64,000 nucleotides of DNA from Parendozoicomonas callyspongiae. Its GTDB lineage: Bacteria > Pseudomonadota > Gammaproteobacteria > Pseudomonadales > Endozoicomonadaceae. The stretch spans positions 1 to 64,000 of the forward strand of contig NZ_JAMFLX010000019.1 in assembly GCF_023502345.1 (NCBI RefSeq), read 5' to 3'. Positions 46,523 through 55,561 of the stretch are shown here, in pieces. Both the position numbers and the translations under genes were made by a program. The stretch's first letter is position 1. Each line of letters begins with the position of its first letter. The notes under the pieces were generated by a model. It saw nothing but the letters and a program-made list of their open reading frames with translations, was not told the DNA's origin and did no database searches.

Positions 46523-46969
46523 TTAGACGATTGCCTGACCCAGTACCAGAGCGAATACGAAGGCGAATACCGCGAAGCCTTCTACGATCGCAGCTGGAGC
46601 GATGGACAGACCGAAAACTTCAGGCTTGTTCTTAGAAGCGTTAATGGACGCTGCAACAGCCTGACCCTGGTAGATGGCGGAGTACATCAGAGCAACACCG
46701 GTCAGCAGACCGATACCGAACAGGCCGGCGCTGGTTGCTTCGGATACACCCAGAGCGGACAGGGTGAACATGATTACGATACCGTAGATAACCTGAGAAG
46801 AAGGCATCGCGGATACACCGACGAACTTACCGTAACCGGATTCAACATCCAGCATTGCACCACAGGCAGCTTGACCGGCTACAGAGCAGCCAATTGCAGA
46901 ACCGACAGCCCCGAGAGCAACAGGTGCGAATACGCCTACCCAGCCCAGTGCGATGATCAGTTGTTCCAT
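46523..46969 (-). CDS. atpK: V-type ATPase proteolipid subunit K (c-ring)
   Basis: A 148-residue four-helix proteolipid made of two hairpins. The first hairpin has MPSSQVIYG with Gln59 and no acidic residue; the second has Glu130 in AAIVEGFAVF, the ion carrier. One carboxylate per four helices is typical of V-type rings. Gln near both loops resembles Na+ sites of the Enterococcus ring, so Na+ may be the coupling ion (inference). It starts 2 bp after the I gene. Confidence 0.93.
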   Translation of the reverse strand: MEQLIIALGWVGVFAPVALGAVGSAIGCSVAGQAACGAMLDVESGYGKFVGVSAMPSSQVIYGIVIMFTLSALGVSEATSAGLFGIGLLTGVALMYSAIYQGQAVAASINASKNKPEVFGLSIAPAAIVEGFAVFAFVFALVLGQAIV

Positions 46970-46971
46970 TT

Positions 46972-48768
46972 TCAGTCCTCTTGTTTACGAAACGCTTTGA
47001 ACGGGTAGCCTTCGTCAGACATACCCCAGTTAACAAATTCAATGACATTGAGACGCATGCCGTGTACCACGCCACTCATGATGCAGAGTGCGAAGTTCAG
47101 GACGTGTCCCAGCAGCAAAATAATTCCCGCGAACAGAACACCGGTAACGGGGCTGCTGTTCAAGGCGTCATGAGCCAGGCTGTTGAAGGTCATGGCCAGG
47201 GATGCACCGGACAGGCCAAGTGCGAACAGACGCATGTAGCTCAGGATGTCGCCGAAGGCACCGGTGACGTTATAAACGCCTTTCAGGCCATCGAGAATCC
47301 GGAGAGCAAAAGAGCCTGCGGAGGTGATCTTGCGTTCACTGGTGAACAGGAAGATCAGGACCGCGCCGGCAATCATTACTCCAGGAGCAACAACATCTGC
47401 CAGAGACGCAGGAATGTAACCGGTTTTAGCGAGATACATGCCCAGGCCACCGGTCATCAGAACTGCCCAGCCCAGCGGGGCATAAGCGGTACTTCTTGAA
47501 CGGTTTATCCAGAAGCTCATCAGGTTGGCGATCACCAGGTGACCGACACCGATAGCAATGGACAGAGCCATCATTGCGTCGTAGTTGTTCAGATCGACAA
47601 AGGCGAGCTTGCCGAGGAAGGTATCCTCACCCGGGGCAACACCAAAGTAACTGCCAATCATCACACCCCATGCCACACCCAGGGCGGACATGAAATAACC
47701 CATGTTCATCAGTCGGCGACCAGGAACACTGGTACCCAGCTTGCCACGGTTCATGAAGATGATGCCGGCAAACATTGCACAGTAAGCCGCGTCACTCATG
47801 ATCATGGCGAAGAACAGGGAGAAGGAGTAAAACACCATGCCGCCCGGATCCCATGCGCGATAGCTGGGAACCTGGAAGAAGCTGAATGCTTCACTACCAC
47901 CACCGGTAGAGTCAGGGCTGTCGAGCAGCGTCGGAGGAGTATCCTCGTCAGTCGGCTCTTCAATCGTTACAGCAGCTGGCAGGTCGGCGACGAAACTGCG
48001 GACTTCGCTTTCCTTGTCAGCAGGCATCCAACCGGATACCAGGAAGAACTGGTCATCTTCCAAAGCGCCCTTGCAGGCGTCGGACAGAGCCTTTTCATCT
48101 TCAAAGCGGGCAACGGCCTGGGAGATGATGTAGATCCAGCGAGTCAGACTTTCACGCTCACCCTGCTTGTCTTCCAGTGTCATCTCGGCTTTTTCCAGCA
48201 TCTCTTCCAGCTCGGTAAGAGAGTGCTGACCCACATGAGAACGCTTCACCGGCAGCAGCTCGGCTTCAGGTTCTTCAGTCGCCAGAACAACGACGTAACA
48301 GTCTTTCTGGTCCTTGTGTACGATCTCCCAGGGCAGGTCCAGAGCTTCAACAGCTTCCATCTCCTGCTGGGGTACAACGTAAAACCAGAGTCGTACATCC
48401 GCCATCTCGGTAAGATCCGGGAAGGAGAAATCACCCCAGGGGCGCACTTCCTGGATACGCTTGACCAGTGCATCGCGCTGGTCAGCGGCCTGACGGTGTT
48501 CCTGCTTGTTTTCCAGAACTGCGGAAACAATGCTATCAGCGGTCAGCTCGCCGGTAGAGCGGGCTTCGCGACGCTTGTTGGGGCAGCTGGACAACCAGCT
48601 CAGGGCTTCTTTGGCGGATTGCGGTTCGGTCAGCTCACTGTCACCGTTCTGGGCTTCGCCCAGGGGAATCAGGTGCATGCAGCCGAGATCCTGCATTCCG
48701 CGCATCAGCGATTTCTTTTCGCTGGACAGCCCGTAGAGCGTAATTTTCTTGAGTGCTTTTATACTCAT
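46972..48768 (-). CDS. atpI: V-type ATPase subunit I (a subunit)
   Basis: A 598-residue protein with a soluble N-terminal half (about 1-300, including coiled-coil segments) and a C-terminal half with seven or eight membrane helices. It starts MSIKALKKITLYGLSSEKKS. Membrane motifs include FSLFFAMIMSDAAYCAMF and LSYMRLFALGLSGASLA with the essential Arg facing the ring. The start at 48768 is chosen because the longer frame overlaps the D gene. It lies 4 bp after D. Confidence 0.93.
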   Translation of the reverse strand: MSIKALKKITLYGLSSEKKSLMRGMQDLGCMHLIPLGEAQNGDSELTEPQSAKEALSWLSSCPNKRREARSTGELTADSIVSAVLENKQEHRQAADQRDALVKRIQEVRPWGDFSFPDLTEMADVRLWFYVVPQQEMEAVEALDLPWEIVHKDQKDCYVVVLATEEPEAELLPVKRSHVGQHSLTELEEMLEKAEMTLEDKQGERESLTRWIYIISQAVARFEDEKALSDACKGALEDDQFFLVSGWMPADKESEVRSFVADLPAAVTIEEPTDEDTPPTLLDSPDSTGGGSEAFSFFQVPSYRAWDPGGMVFYSFSLFFAMIMSDAAYCAMFAGIIFMNRGKLGTSVPGRRLMNMGYFMSALGVAWGVMIGSYFGVAPGEDTFLGKLAFVDLNNYDAMMALSIAIGVGHLVIANLMSFWINRSRSTAYAPLGWAVLMTGGLGMYLAKTGYIPASLADVVAPGVMIAGAVLIFLFTSERKITSAGSFALRILDGLKGVYNVTGAFGDILSYMRLFALGLSGASLAMTFNSLAHDALNSSPVTGVLFAGIILLLGHVLNFALCIMSGVVHGMRLNVIEFVNWGMSDEGYPFKAFRKQED

Positions 48769-48772
48769 CCGC

Positions 48773-49399
48773 TCATCCTCTCTCTGCTGCCGCAGCAGCT
48801 GCGGCAGCATCCATCTTGGATTTCGAGATCTTGGCGTTAACAACGCCGGCCCGATCCTGGTCGGACAGGAAGATCTTGATCTTCGCGATGTTCTGCCTGG
48901 TTTGAGGGATCAGCACCTTGGAGAACAGGTTGACGCGCTGTGACGTGGTCTTGGTCGCGGCACTGATTTCCTTGTAACGCAGTTCACGAACCTGACGCTC
49001 GATATGCAGTTCAGTCATTTCCTTCAGCTTTTCAACCAGGAAGTCCACCCAGTGGGGACGAACCAGGAAGCTGTAAGGAGTGACTTCAACGTCAACCCGT
49101 TCCAGCATGGGAACGGTGGTGCCAACAATGTTCTGTTCACCCAGAACGATATTGGTCACCTTTACCAGATCTTCCAGTACGATATCTTCGCAGGCCAGCA
49201 TCGGAAGCTGGGCGGCGATATCGCCTTCGATCTGCTCAATACGGAGTTTTGCTTCCTCAAGAGCCTTCTCGGCTTTTTTACGTTCAGCCATCAGCTGCAG
49301 GCGCTTCAGTTCCAGCGCGGGCAGATACTGGTTAAACGTCTTGAGACTGCGCTTCTCCTTATTGAGCGAACTTTTGTTCAGCGCAATTTTGCCGGCCAT
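48773..49399 (-). CDS. atpD: V-type ATPase subunit D
   Basis: A 208-residue central rotor subunit, predicted as two long antiparallel helices: NKSSLNKEKRSLKTFNQYLP at the start and RVNLFSKVLIPQTRQNIAKI near 155-175, the conserved D-subunit C-terminal motif. It sits 3 bp after B, with GGAGG inside the B end. Confidence 0.93.
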   Translation of the reverse strand: MAGKIALNKSSLNKEKRSLKTFNQYLPALELKRLQLMAERKKAEKALEEAKLRIEQIEGDIAAQLPMLACEDIVLEDLVKVTNIVLGEQNIVGTTVPMLERVDVEVTPYSFLVRPHWVDFLVEKLKEMTELHIERQVRELRYKEISAATKTTSQRVNLFSKVLIPQTRQNIAKIKIFLSDQDRAGVVNAKISKSKMDAAAAAAAAERG

Positions 49400-49402
49400 G
49401 GT

Positions 49403-50797
49403 TTAGGCCTCCGTGCTTTCTCTGGCGCTCTGGGCAGTAGCTGCCTCAGCATTCACCTGAGCCTTGTGAGGCCAGTACTTCTCAACCAGGCTCTGCTTCA
49501 TCAGCGTTTCTTCAGGGTTGAAGCACTTGGCCAGGGTTTCCCAGCTCAGATCCAGAGCGTCTTCCAGGCTCATGGCTACGTCCAGCTTCATGAAGTGTTC
49601 ACGGAACAGGTCGGCGAACTGGATGGTCTTCAGGTCGTAGTCAGACAGTTCGAATGCCATGGCCTGCTTCTGCTTAGCGTTCATACCTTCGGAGTAGAAG
49701 CGGATCATGGTGTTCATGATCTGGCTGTGATCTTCGCGGGTCTCTTTACCGATAACCATCTGCTTCAGACGGGACAGAGAACCGAACGGATCAATGACGC
49801 CGTCGTGCAGGTAGAACTGACCTTCGGTGATGTAACCGGTGTTATCTGGAACAGGGTGGGTTACGTCGTTACCTGGCATGGTGGTTACGGCCAGAATGGT
49901 TACGGAACCGGCGCCCTTGTAGTCGGCAGCTTTTTCGTAACGCTTGGCCAGCTGGGAGTAGAGGTCACCCATATAGCCACGGTTGGCAGGAATCTTGTCC
50001 ATTGCCACACCGATTTCCTTCATCGCGTCAGCGTAGGAGGTCATATCGGTCAGCAGTACCAGTACCTTCTTGCCTTCTTCTACCGCAAAGTGTTCTGCAG
50101 TCGCCAGGGCCAGATCAGGAATCATCAGACGTTCTACAGTCGGGTCAGATGCCTGGTTGGAGTACATGATGGTACGGGAAGATACGCCAGCTTCTTCGAA
50201 AGCAGTCTTGAAGAAGTGGTAGTCATCGAAGATCAGACCCATGCCGCCGAATACTACAACGTCAGCTTCAGCCTGGATCGCGATACGGGCCAGGAACTGG
50301 TTGTAGGGTTCGCCGGATACGGAGAAGATCGGAATCTTCTGGGATTCAACCAAGGTGTTGAATACATCGATCATAGGTACGTTAGTACGTACCATGCGGG
50401 ATGCCAGAACACGCTGGGCTGGGTTTACGGAAGGTCCGTCGATAACAACTTTGGGGTCCTGATCGAGAGCGGGGCCGCCATCGATAGTTTCACCCGCACC
50501 ATTGAAGATACGGCCCAGGATGTTAGGGGAGTAGGTTGCCTGCATTGGCTCACCCAGGAAGCAGACAGCTGCTTCGGTGGACAGACCCTTGGTGCCGGCA
50601 AAAACCTGCAGGGATACTTCGTGGCGGTTCAGCTTGATGATCTGTGCGAGGGAGTAGGGCTGTCCGTCCTGCTCGATCAGCGCCAGGTCACCATTGCGGG
50701 CCTGAGATTGGGCACCATCCAGATTGGGTACTTCCACCCGGATGATGTCTCCCACAATACTGAGTATATTGGTGTAGCGTAAAAGGCTCTGGGACAT
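49403..50797 (-). CDS. atpB: V-type ATPase subunit B
   Basis: A 464-residue non-catalytic nucleotide-binding subunit. The P-loop is degenerate (FSVSGEPYNQFLARIAIQ), as expected for B. LLTDMTSYADAMKEI and IPANRGYMGDLYSQLAKRYE are B-specific signatures. It is the first gene of the operon and is followed at 3 bp by D. The 376 bp upstream contain a likely promoter. Confidence 0.97.
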   Translation of the reverse strand: MSQSLLRYTNILSIVGDIIRVEVPNLDGAQSQARNGDLALIEQDGQPYSLAQIIKLNRHEVSLQVFAGTKGLSTEAAVCFLGEPMQATYSPNILGRIFNGAGETIDGGPALDQDPKVVIDGPSVNPAQRVLASRMVRTNVPMIDVFNTLVESQKIPIFSVSGEPYNQFLARIAIQAEADVVVFGGMGLIFDDYHFFKTAFEEAGVSSRTIMYSNQASDPTVERLMIPDLALATAEHFAVEEGKKVLVLLTDMTSYADAMKEIGVAMDKIPANRGYMGDLYSQLAKRYEKAADYKGAGSVTILAVTTMPGNDVTHPVPDNTGYITEGQFYLHDGVIDPFGSLSRLKQMVIGKETREDHSQIMNTMIRFYSEGMNAKQKQAMAFELSDYDLKTIQFADLFREHFMKLDVAMSLEDALDLSWETLAKCFNPEETLMKQSLVEKYWPHKAQVNAEAATAQSARESTEA

Positions 50798-51116
50798 AGT
50801 TGTTTCCTGTCCTTACAACGGAGTTGCGGAATAATCAAACACACCGTTTATATCGGGCGTATATCCACAAATGCACATCCATACGCATGACTTTGCTGTA
50901 ATTGTTTATTAGAGGTAATTCGCTTGGTCAGTAAAAAAACGACCGTTGATACACTGTTGAACGTGAACGGGTGTTTGCGAAACCTGTGAAAAACCTTTCA
51001 GCTGCTGAAGCTTTGGTTGTGCACTTGTGGATAAACCCCGACAGATTTGGGGTTTGTTATTACTACTCCGGGTTAACATCTAACTGAATTGTATTCAGAA
51101 ACTATCAGGGTTCGCG

Positions 51117-51145
51117 ATTATACTCATGCGAACGGTGTTTGTCTC
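51117..51145 (-). promoter_or_regulatory. Candidate sigma70 promoter for the V-ATPase operon
   Basis: On the minus strand a perfect -10 TATAAT (51117-51122) lies 17 bp after GAGACA (51140-51145), a 4/6 match to TTGACA. It points toward the B gene, giving a leader of about 310 nt. It follows the arcC copy 2 stop. The leader 50798-51110 holds no gene. Confidence 0.6.
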
Positions 51146-51173
51146 TATAAATCAGTGGGTTCCCGATGTTTGT

Positions 51174-52112
51174 TCAGTCGTAGTATGTGATTCCACCGGG
51201 TACATCCAACTTGATAAGAGTTCCTGAAACACCTTTCAGAATGTCTGTAGCTCGGTTCAACGGGCCAATACCCCCAAACTTACCACCTGCTCTGACGAAG
51301 TGGCATACGGATTCAACCTTTGGGCTCATGCTGCCGGCCGCAAAGTGGAAGTCCTTAATTTTTTGCGGCGTACACAGCTTGATCTTGCGGGAATCAGGGC
51401 TTCCGTAATCTGTTTCAACAGCAGTGATATCGGTAAGTAGTACTAGTCCGTCAGCTTCGAGGCCTTCTGCCAGGCATCTGGATGCATGATCTTTATCTAC
51501 AACAGCCTCTATGCCGTGTAATTTTCCCTCGGAATCGCGTCTGACAGGAATACCACCGCCCCCACCGCAGATCACAGTGATGTCACCGGAGGCAACAATG
51601 TGCCGAAGTGATGGTAATTCGAGCACTTCTTTGGGTTGGGGAGACGGAACAACCCTTCGGTAGTATTTTCCATCTTCTTTTAGTACCCAATTCGGGTTAG
51701 CTTGTTGTATCACCTGTGCCTCTTCGTAGGTATAAACCGGACCGACGAATTTGTCCGGATTCTGAAAGGCATGGTCTGTCGGGTCGACAATGGTCTGAGT
51801 AGAAACCGTACAAACCTTTTGCCCTGGCATATGATTACGCAGCTCTTGCTCAAACATAAAACCGATCATTCCCTGGGTTTGGGCTCCCAGGACGTCCAGA
51901 GGGTAGTTGTTGACCTCTTCGTAGGCCTCATTCATTAAGGCCAGCAGACCAACTTGCGGACCATTGCCGTGTGTTAATACCACTTGGTGATCCTTGGCTA
52001 CTTCAGCGATGGACTTGGCAGCCAGCCTGATATTTTCTCTCTGGATATGTGCTTCGAGTGGTTGTCCGCGTTGTAAGATGGCGTTTCCGCCAAGGGCCAT
52101 AACAACGAGCAT
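51174..52112 (-). CDS. arcC: Carbamate kinase, copy 2
   Basis: A 312-residue carbamate kinase with ALGGNAILQRGQP at residues 6-18, THGNGPQVGLLA and CGGGGGIPVRR near 183. GGAGGA lies nine bases before the ATG. It lies between arcB and the ATPase operon and uses the same strand. A strong terminator separates it from arcB, so it probably has its own promoter in the 326-bp gap 52113-52438, where I could not place one. Confidence 0.95.
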   Translation of the reverse strand: MLVVMALGGNAILQRGQPLEAHIQRENIRLAAKSIAEVAKDHQVVLTHGNGPQVGLLALMNEAYEEVNNYPLDVLGAQTQGMIGFMFEQELRNHMPGQKVCTVSTQTIVDPTDHAFQNPDKFVGPVYTYEEAQVIQQANPNWVLKEDGKYYRRVVPSPQPKEVLELPSLRHIVASGDITVICGGGGGIPVRRDSEGKLHGIEAVVDKDHASRCLAEGLEADGLVLLTDITAVETDYGSPDSRKIKLCTPQKIKDFHFAAGSMSPKVESVCHFVRAGGKFGGIGPLNRATDILKGVSGTLIKLDVPGGITYYD

Positions 52113-52379
52113 GTCCCGATTCCTCCTGAATACAATCGTGTTTTAAGTGGATATCGTGACGGTGTAGCGTCCTGCTGCACCTCTGGATGAGGGTTTCAGT
52201 GAATCTGATTCTGTTCTTATAGTCAAAAAAACTAATCTCAGCGAAGAAAACCTCTTTTACGTCTCTGTTGATGGGGGCGACAGGCTAATGCCATCACGTG
52301 ATGTTTTGTGGTGCCGTTGTTTTTCTATGAGCGCAGCCATGCTCAAGAATGCTTGAGTATTATTTTGGAATACCTACAT

Positions 52380-52410
52380 AAAAGAGGGGAGCAAAATGCT
52401 CCCCTCTTTT
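52380..52410 (-). terminator. Terminator after arcB
   Basis: AAAAGAGGGGAGCA/TGCTCCCCTCTTTT with a 3-base loop, A-run and T-run on opposite sides. It lies 29 bp past the arcB stop. Confidence 0.93.
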
Positions 52411-52438
52411 ATGTGCTGCTGAATTGTTTCGGGGGAAA

Positions 52439-53440
52439 TTAGTCGCCCAGAGTTGCAACCATCACAGCCTTGATGGTGTGCATGCGGTTTTCAGCTTCGT
52501 CGAACACGATGGAGTGCTCGGATTCGAATACTTCTTCAGTCACTTCCAGACCTTTCATGCCGTACTTCTCAGCAACTTCTGCACCGATGGTGGTGTCTTC
52601 ATTGTGGAAGGCAGGCAGGCAGTGCATGAACTTGCACAGAGGGTTGCCGGTCTTGGCCATAACTTCAGCGTTCACCTGGTAAGGCTTCATCAGGTTAACA
52701 CGCTCGTCCCAAGCTTCGGCAGGTTCACCCATGGATACCCATACGTCAGTGTACAGGAAGTCACAATCCTTAACGGCTTCGTCAACGTTTTCGGTCAGGG
52801 TGATCTTGGCGCCAGTCTGTTCAGCGATCTTCTGGCATTCTTCAACCAGCCACTCTTCTGGCTGGTAAGCCTTAGGAGCTGCGATACGGAAGTCAACACC
52901 CATCTTAACCAGGCCAACCATCAGGGAGTTACCCATGTTGTTGCGGCCGTCGCCCAGGTAGCAGAACTTCATTTCGTGCAACTGCTTGCCACGACCGTGC
53001 TCCAGCATGGTCAGCATGTCAGCCAGGATCTGGGTTGGATGCCATTCGTCAGTCAGGCCGTTCCATACAGGAACGCCGGAGAATTCAGCCAGTTCTTCAA
53101 CGTGAACCTGCTTGGAACCACGGAACTCGATACCGTCGTACATGCGACCCAGAACACGGGCAGTGTCTTTTACAGTCTCTTTCTTGCCCATCTGGGAGCC
53201 GCCGGAGATGTAAGTTACCTGGGCGCCCTGGTCAAAAGCAGCCACTTCAAATGCGCAGCGAGTTCGGGTGGATGCTTTTTCAAAAATCAGTGCAACGTTC
53301 TTGCCTTTCAGGCGTGGCTGTTCGGTGCCAGCATATTTTGCGCGCTTCAGATCGCGGGACAGATCCAGCATGTACTGGATTTCTTTGGAGGTGAAGTCCA
53401 GCAGTTTCAGGAAGCTACGGTTGCGCAGGTTAAAAGCCAT
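52439..53440 (-). CDS. arcB: Ornithine carbamoyltransferase, catabolic
   Basis: A 333-residue enzyme that splits citrulline into ornithine and carbamoyl phosphate in the arginine deiminase route. The carbamoyl-phosphate site STRTRCAFE is near residue 56, [10 protein letters not shown] near 273, and the closing region [15 protein letters not shown] matches ArcB. The ATG at 53440 ([16 protein letters not shown]) with AGGA upstream is preferred to the longer frame. It follows arcA by 168 bp. Confidence 0.96.
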   Translation of the reverse strand: MAFNLRNRSFLKLLDFTSKEIQYMLDLSRDLKRAKYAGTEQPRLKGKNVALIFEKASTRTRCAFEVAAFDQGAQVTYISGGSQMGKKETVKDTARVLGRMYDGIEFRGSKQVHVEELAEFSGVPVWNGLTDEWHPTQILADMLTMLEHGRGKQLHEMKFCYLGDGRNNMGNSLMVGLVKMGVDFRIAAPKAYQPEEWLVEECQKIAEQTGAKITLTENVDEAVKDCDFLYTDVWVSMGEPAEAWDERVNLMKPYQVNAEVMAKTGNPLCKFMHCLPAFHNEDTTIGAEVAEKYGMKGLEVTEEVFESEHSIVFDEAENRMHTIKAVMVATLGD

Positions 53441-53608
53441 GATTGTGATCCTGATTACAAAAGATCTAAGGTGTTGCAATAGCCTTGCGGGAAGCTTGTT
53501 GTCCGCAGGGCCCGTAAGGTTCTTTCGTGCCTGACTGCTGGCTGTATCATCAATACAGCTATATAAATGTTGCTACATATATATAGTAGTCAGGCAGTCC
53601 TGAATTAA

Positions 53609-54829
53609 TTAGATGTCGTCACGTTCCATTGGGCAGCTCATGCAGCGAGCACCACCACGGCCGCGGCCGAGGTCTTCGCCTGGAATAGCCAGAACTTCGA
53701 TGCCAGCCTTCTGCATGTTCTCGATGGTGTAAACGTTACGCTCATATGTAACGACAGTACCAGGCTTAACAGCCAGAACGTTGTTGGCGTCGTTCCACTG
53801 CTCACGCTCTGCTTCGAATACGTCACCGCCGGTTGGGATCATACGCAGGGAGTCGAGGTCCAGTGCGCGTGCGATAGCGTTAGTGAAGCCATCCTTAACC
53901 TGAGTGAAGACGATGTCTTCGTTGTCACCAGGAGTCAGTTCCCAGCAGTTGTTACCCTTCATGATGTCTGGGTAGTAGGTAAAGCAGTCAACATCCATGT
54001 GAGTGAACACGGTGTCGAGGTGCATGCAGCTACGTGCCTTAGGCAGTTCCAGAGCGATAACTTTCTTGGCCTGACCAGTTTTGAACAGACCGCGAGCCAG
54101 GTTTTCAACACCCTGTGCAGTGGTACGCTCGGACATGCCGATCAGAACGGCGCCACGACCGATAACCAGTACGTCGCCGCCTTCGATGGTAGCCAGGTCG
54201 TAGTTCATGTCGCTGTCACCGTAGTAGGTGTGGAAATCAGCGTCTTTGAACATTGGGTGGAACTTGTAGATGGCGCGCATGTGAACGGTTTCACGCTTAC
54301 GTGCAGGCTTGGCCATTGGGTTTACGGATACACCGCCGTATACCCAGCAGGAAGTGTCGCGGGTGAACAGGTGGTTAGGAATTGGATCCAGGATGAAATC
54401 AGTCTGATTCATCATGCCCAGAGTAGGGCTGCCACAGGCGGAGTTCAGCTCGTCAACAGTCAGGCCGCCGATCAGGTGAGAAGCCAAGTCGTGGTTGCTC
54501 AGGCTTTCGAAGTAGTTACGAACTTCGCGGGCCAGAGATGGGCCGTAGCGGTGCTCGTTAACCTGACAGTCCAGAACCCATGTCTTGGCTTCAGGGTTGG
54601 CCAGAGTTTCAGCCAGAGTGTCGCGCAGCAGGAAGACTTCAACGCCCTGATCACGCAGAACCTGTGCGAAAGCATCGTGCTCTTCGCCAGCCTGTTCGAT
54701 GCGCAGAACATCATCAAACAGCAGGTCTTCACAGTTGGATGGGGTTAGACGACGCAGAGACAGCTCGGGACGGTGCAGCAGTACTTTTCGCAGCTGACCA
54801 ACTTCGGAACCAACGTAAAAGCGAGACAT
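53609..54829 (-). CDS. arcA: Arginine deiminase
   Basis: A 406-residue enzyme that hydrolyses arginine to citrulline and ammonia. Substrate and catalytic motifs are present: [25 protein letters not shown], and the C-terminal nucleophile Cys in [13 protein letters not shown] (near residue 397). AGGAGA stands before the ATG. It is first in the arcAB unit and divergent from the transporter gene. Confidence 0.97.
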   Translation of the reverse strand: MSRFYVGSEVGQLRKVLLHRPELSLRRLTPSNCEDLLFDDVLRIEQAGEEHDAFAQVLRDQGVEVFLLRDTLAETLANPEAKTWVLDCQVNEHRYGPSLAREVRNYFESLSNHDLASHLIGGLTVDELNSACGSPTLGMMNQTDFILDPIPNHLFTRDTSCWVYGGVSVNPMAKPARKRETVHMRAIYKFHPMFKDADFHTYYGDSDMNYDLATIEGGDVLVIGRGAVLIGMSERTTAQGVENLARGLFKTGQAKKVIALELPKARSCMHLDTVFTHMDVDCFTYYPDIMKGNNCWELTPGDNEDIVFTQVKDGFTNAIARALDLDSLRMIPTGGDVFEAEREQWNDANNVLAVKPGTVVTYERNVYTIENMQKAGIEVLAIPGEDLGRGRGGARCMSCPMERDDI

Positions 54830-55561
54830 TACAGTTCTCCTGAAGAATGAATAACAGGGCGTTTCAGTCCTGCCGCTCAGAAAACCTTCTGTACTTTTGT
54901 CCCTGGTCTGGAAGATGAAAAAGTGTTTCCAGCAGGTTCAGTACAATGCATCTAAAGCCAAACCGGGAGGCTGCTGATGAAAATTGCAGTATCCATTGCC
55001 TTATTAGCGATGCTGAACGGCGATAAGCAAACCTGTTTAGGTGGGGCATAGACTATCCCTCACTCATTTCTTTAGCATTGCGCATTAATACTTAATTAGC
55101 TTCGCTAATGACTAATAAATAATTTATAGAAATTATTGGATTTGGTTCGTTTGATCATATTGAAACCAGTTTTGGGTTGGATGCGCACACTAGCGGGCAA
55201 TTATAGATCCTTTCCATTACGCAGTTGACGCAAGTCATGGTTTTTTAAAAGTGCTTTTTCAGGTGATATTTTTCTACCCGTGCAGTTGACTGAACCTGTA
55301 GAGCATTCAGTCAGCTGAATGCTGGCTATGCAAAAATCAGCCTCTTCGACTATAAATCCCCAAACTTGAAACCGGGCAGGCAAACGTAAGCTGACGTTTT
55401 GTTTTCTGGCATTTGTTCAGCGCCAGTGTTCAGGGCCAGAGTCTGATGATTTTTTGCAGGCTATGGAGAAATTTAGCTGACGCACTTCATGTCAACAGAA
55501 CCTGGCTTGCATGTTCGGTGGCTTCTCATCTATTTCCAGTAGCCTGGAAGGGTCTTCAGCC
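54830..55561. promoter_or_regulatory. Divergent control region between arcA and the transporter gene
   Basis: A 732-bp gap without a supported gene. An ANR-like site TTGACGCAAGTCAT (nine of ten positions) lies at 55225-55238. An AT-rich stretch with small palindromes, for example TTAGC-TTC-GCTAA, lies around 55080-55140. Oxygen and arginine regulators often act on arc genes, but no clear ArgR box was found. Confidence 0.4.

Noticed and set aside
47539-48840. 433-codon plus-strand frame
   Set aside because: Antisense shadow of the V-ATPase I subunit gene.
49004-50782. 592-codon plus-strand frame
   Set aside because: Entirely antisense to the V-ATPase B and D genes, which carry clear family motifs; its translation is low-complexity and unlike known proteins.
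52424-53482. 352-codon plus-strand frame
   Set aside because: Mirror frame of arcB.
55150-55164. Second FNR-like site TTGATCATATTGAA
   Set aside because: The second half-site differs at two positions, too weak to report as a site.
55201-55383. 60-codon minus-strand frame in the arcA/transporter gap
   Set aside because: No good ribosome site, and it overlaps the ANR-like box. More likely regulatory DNA.
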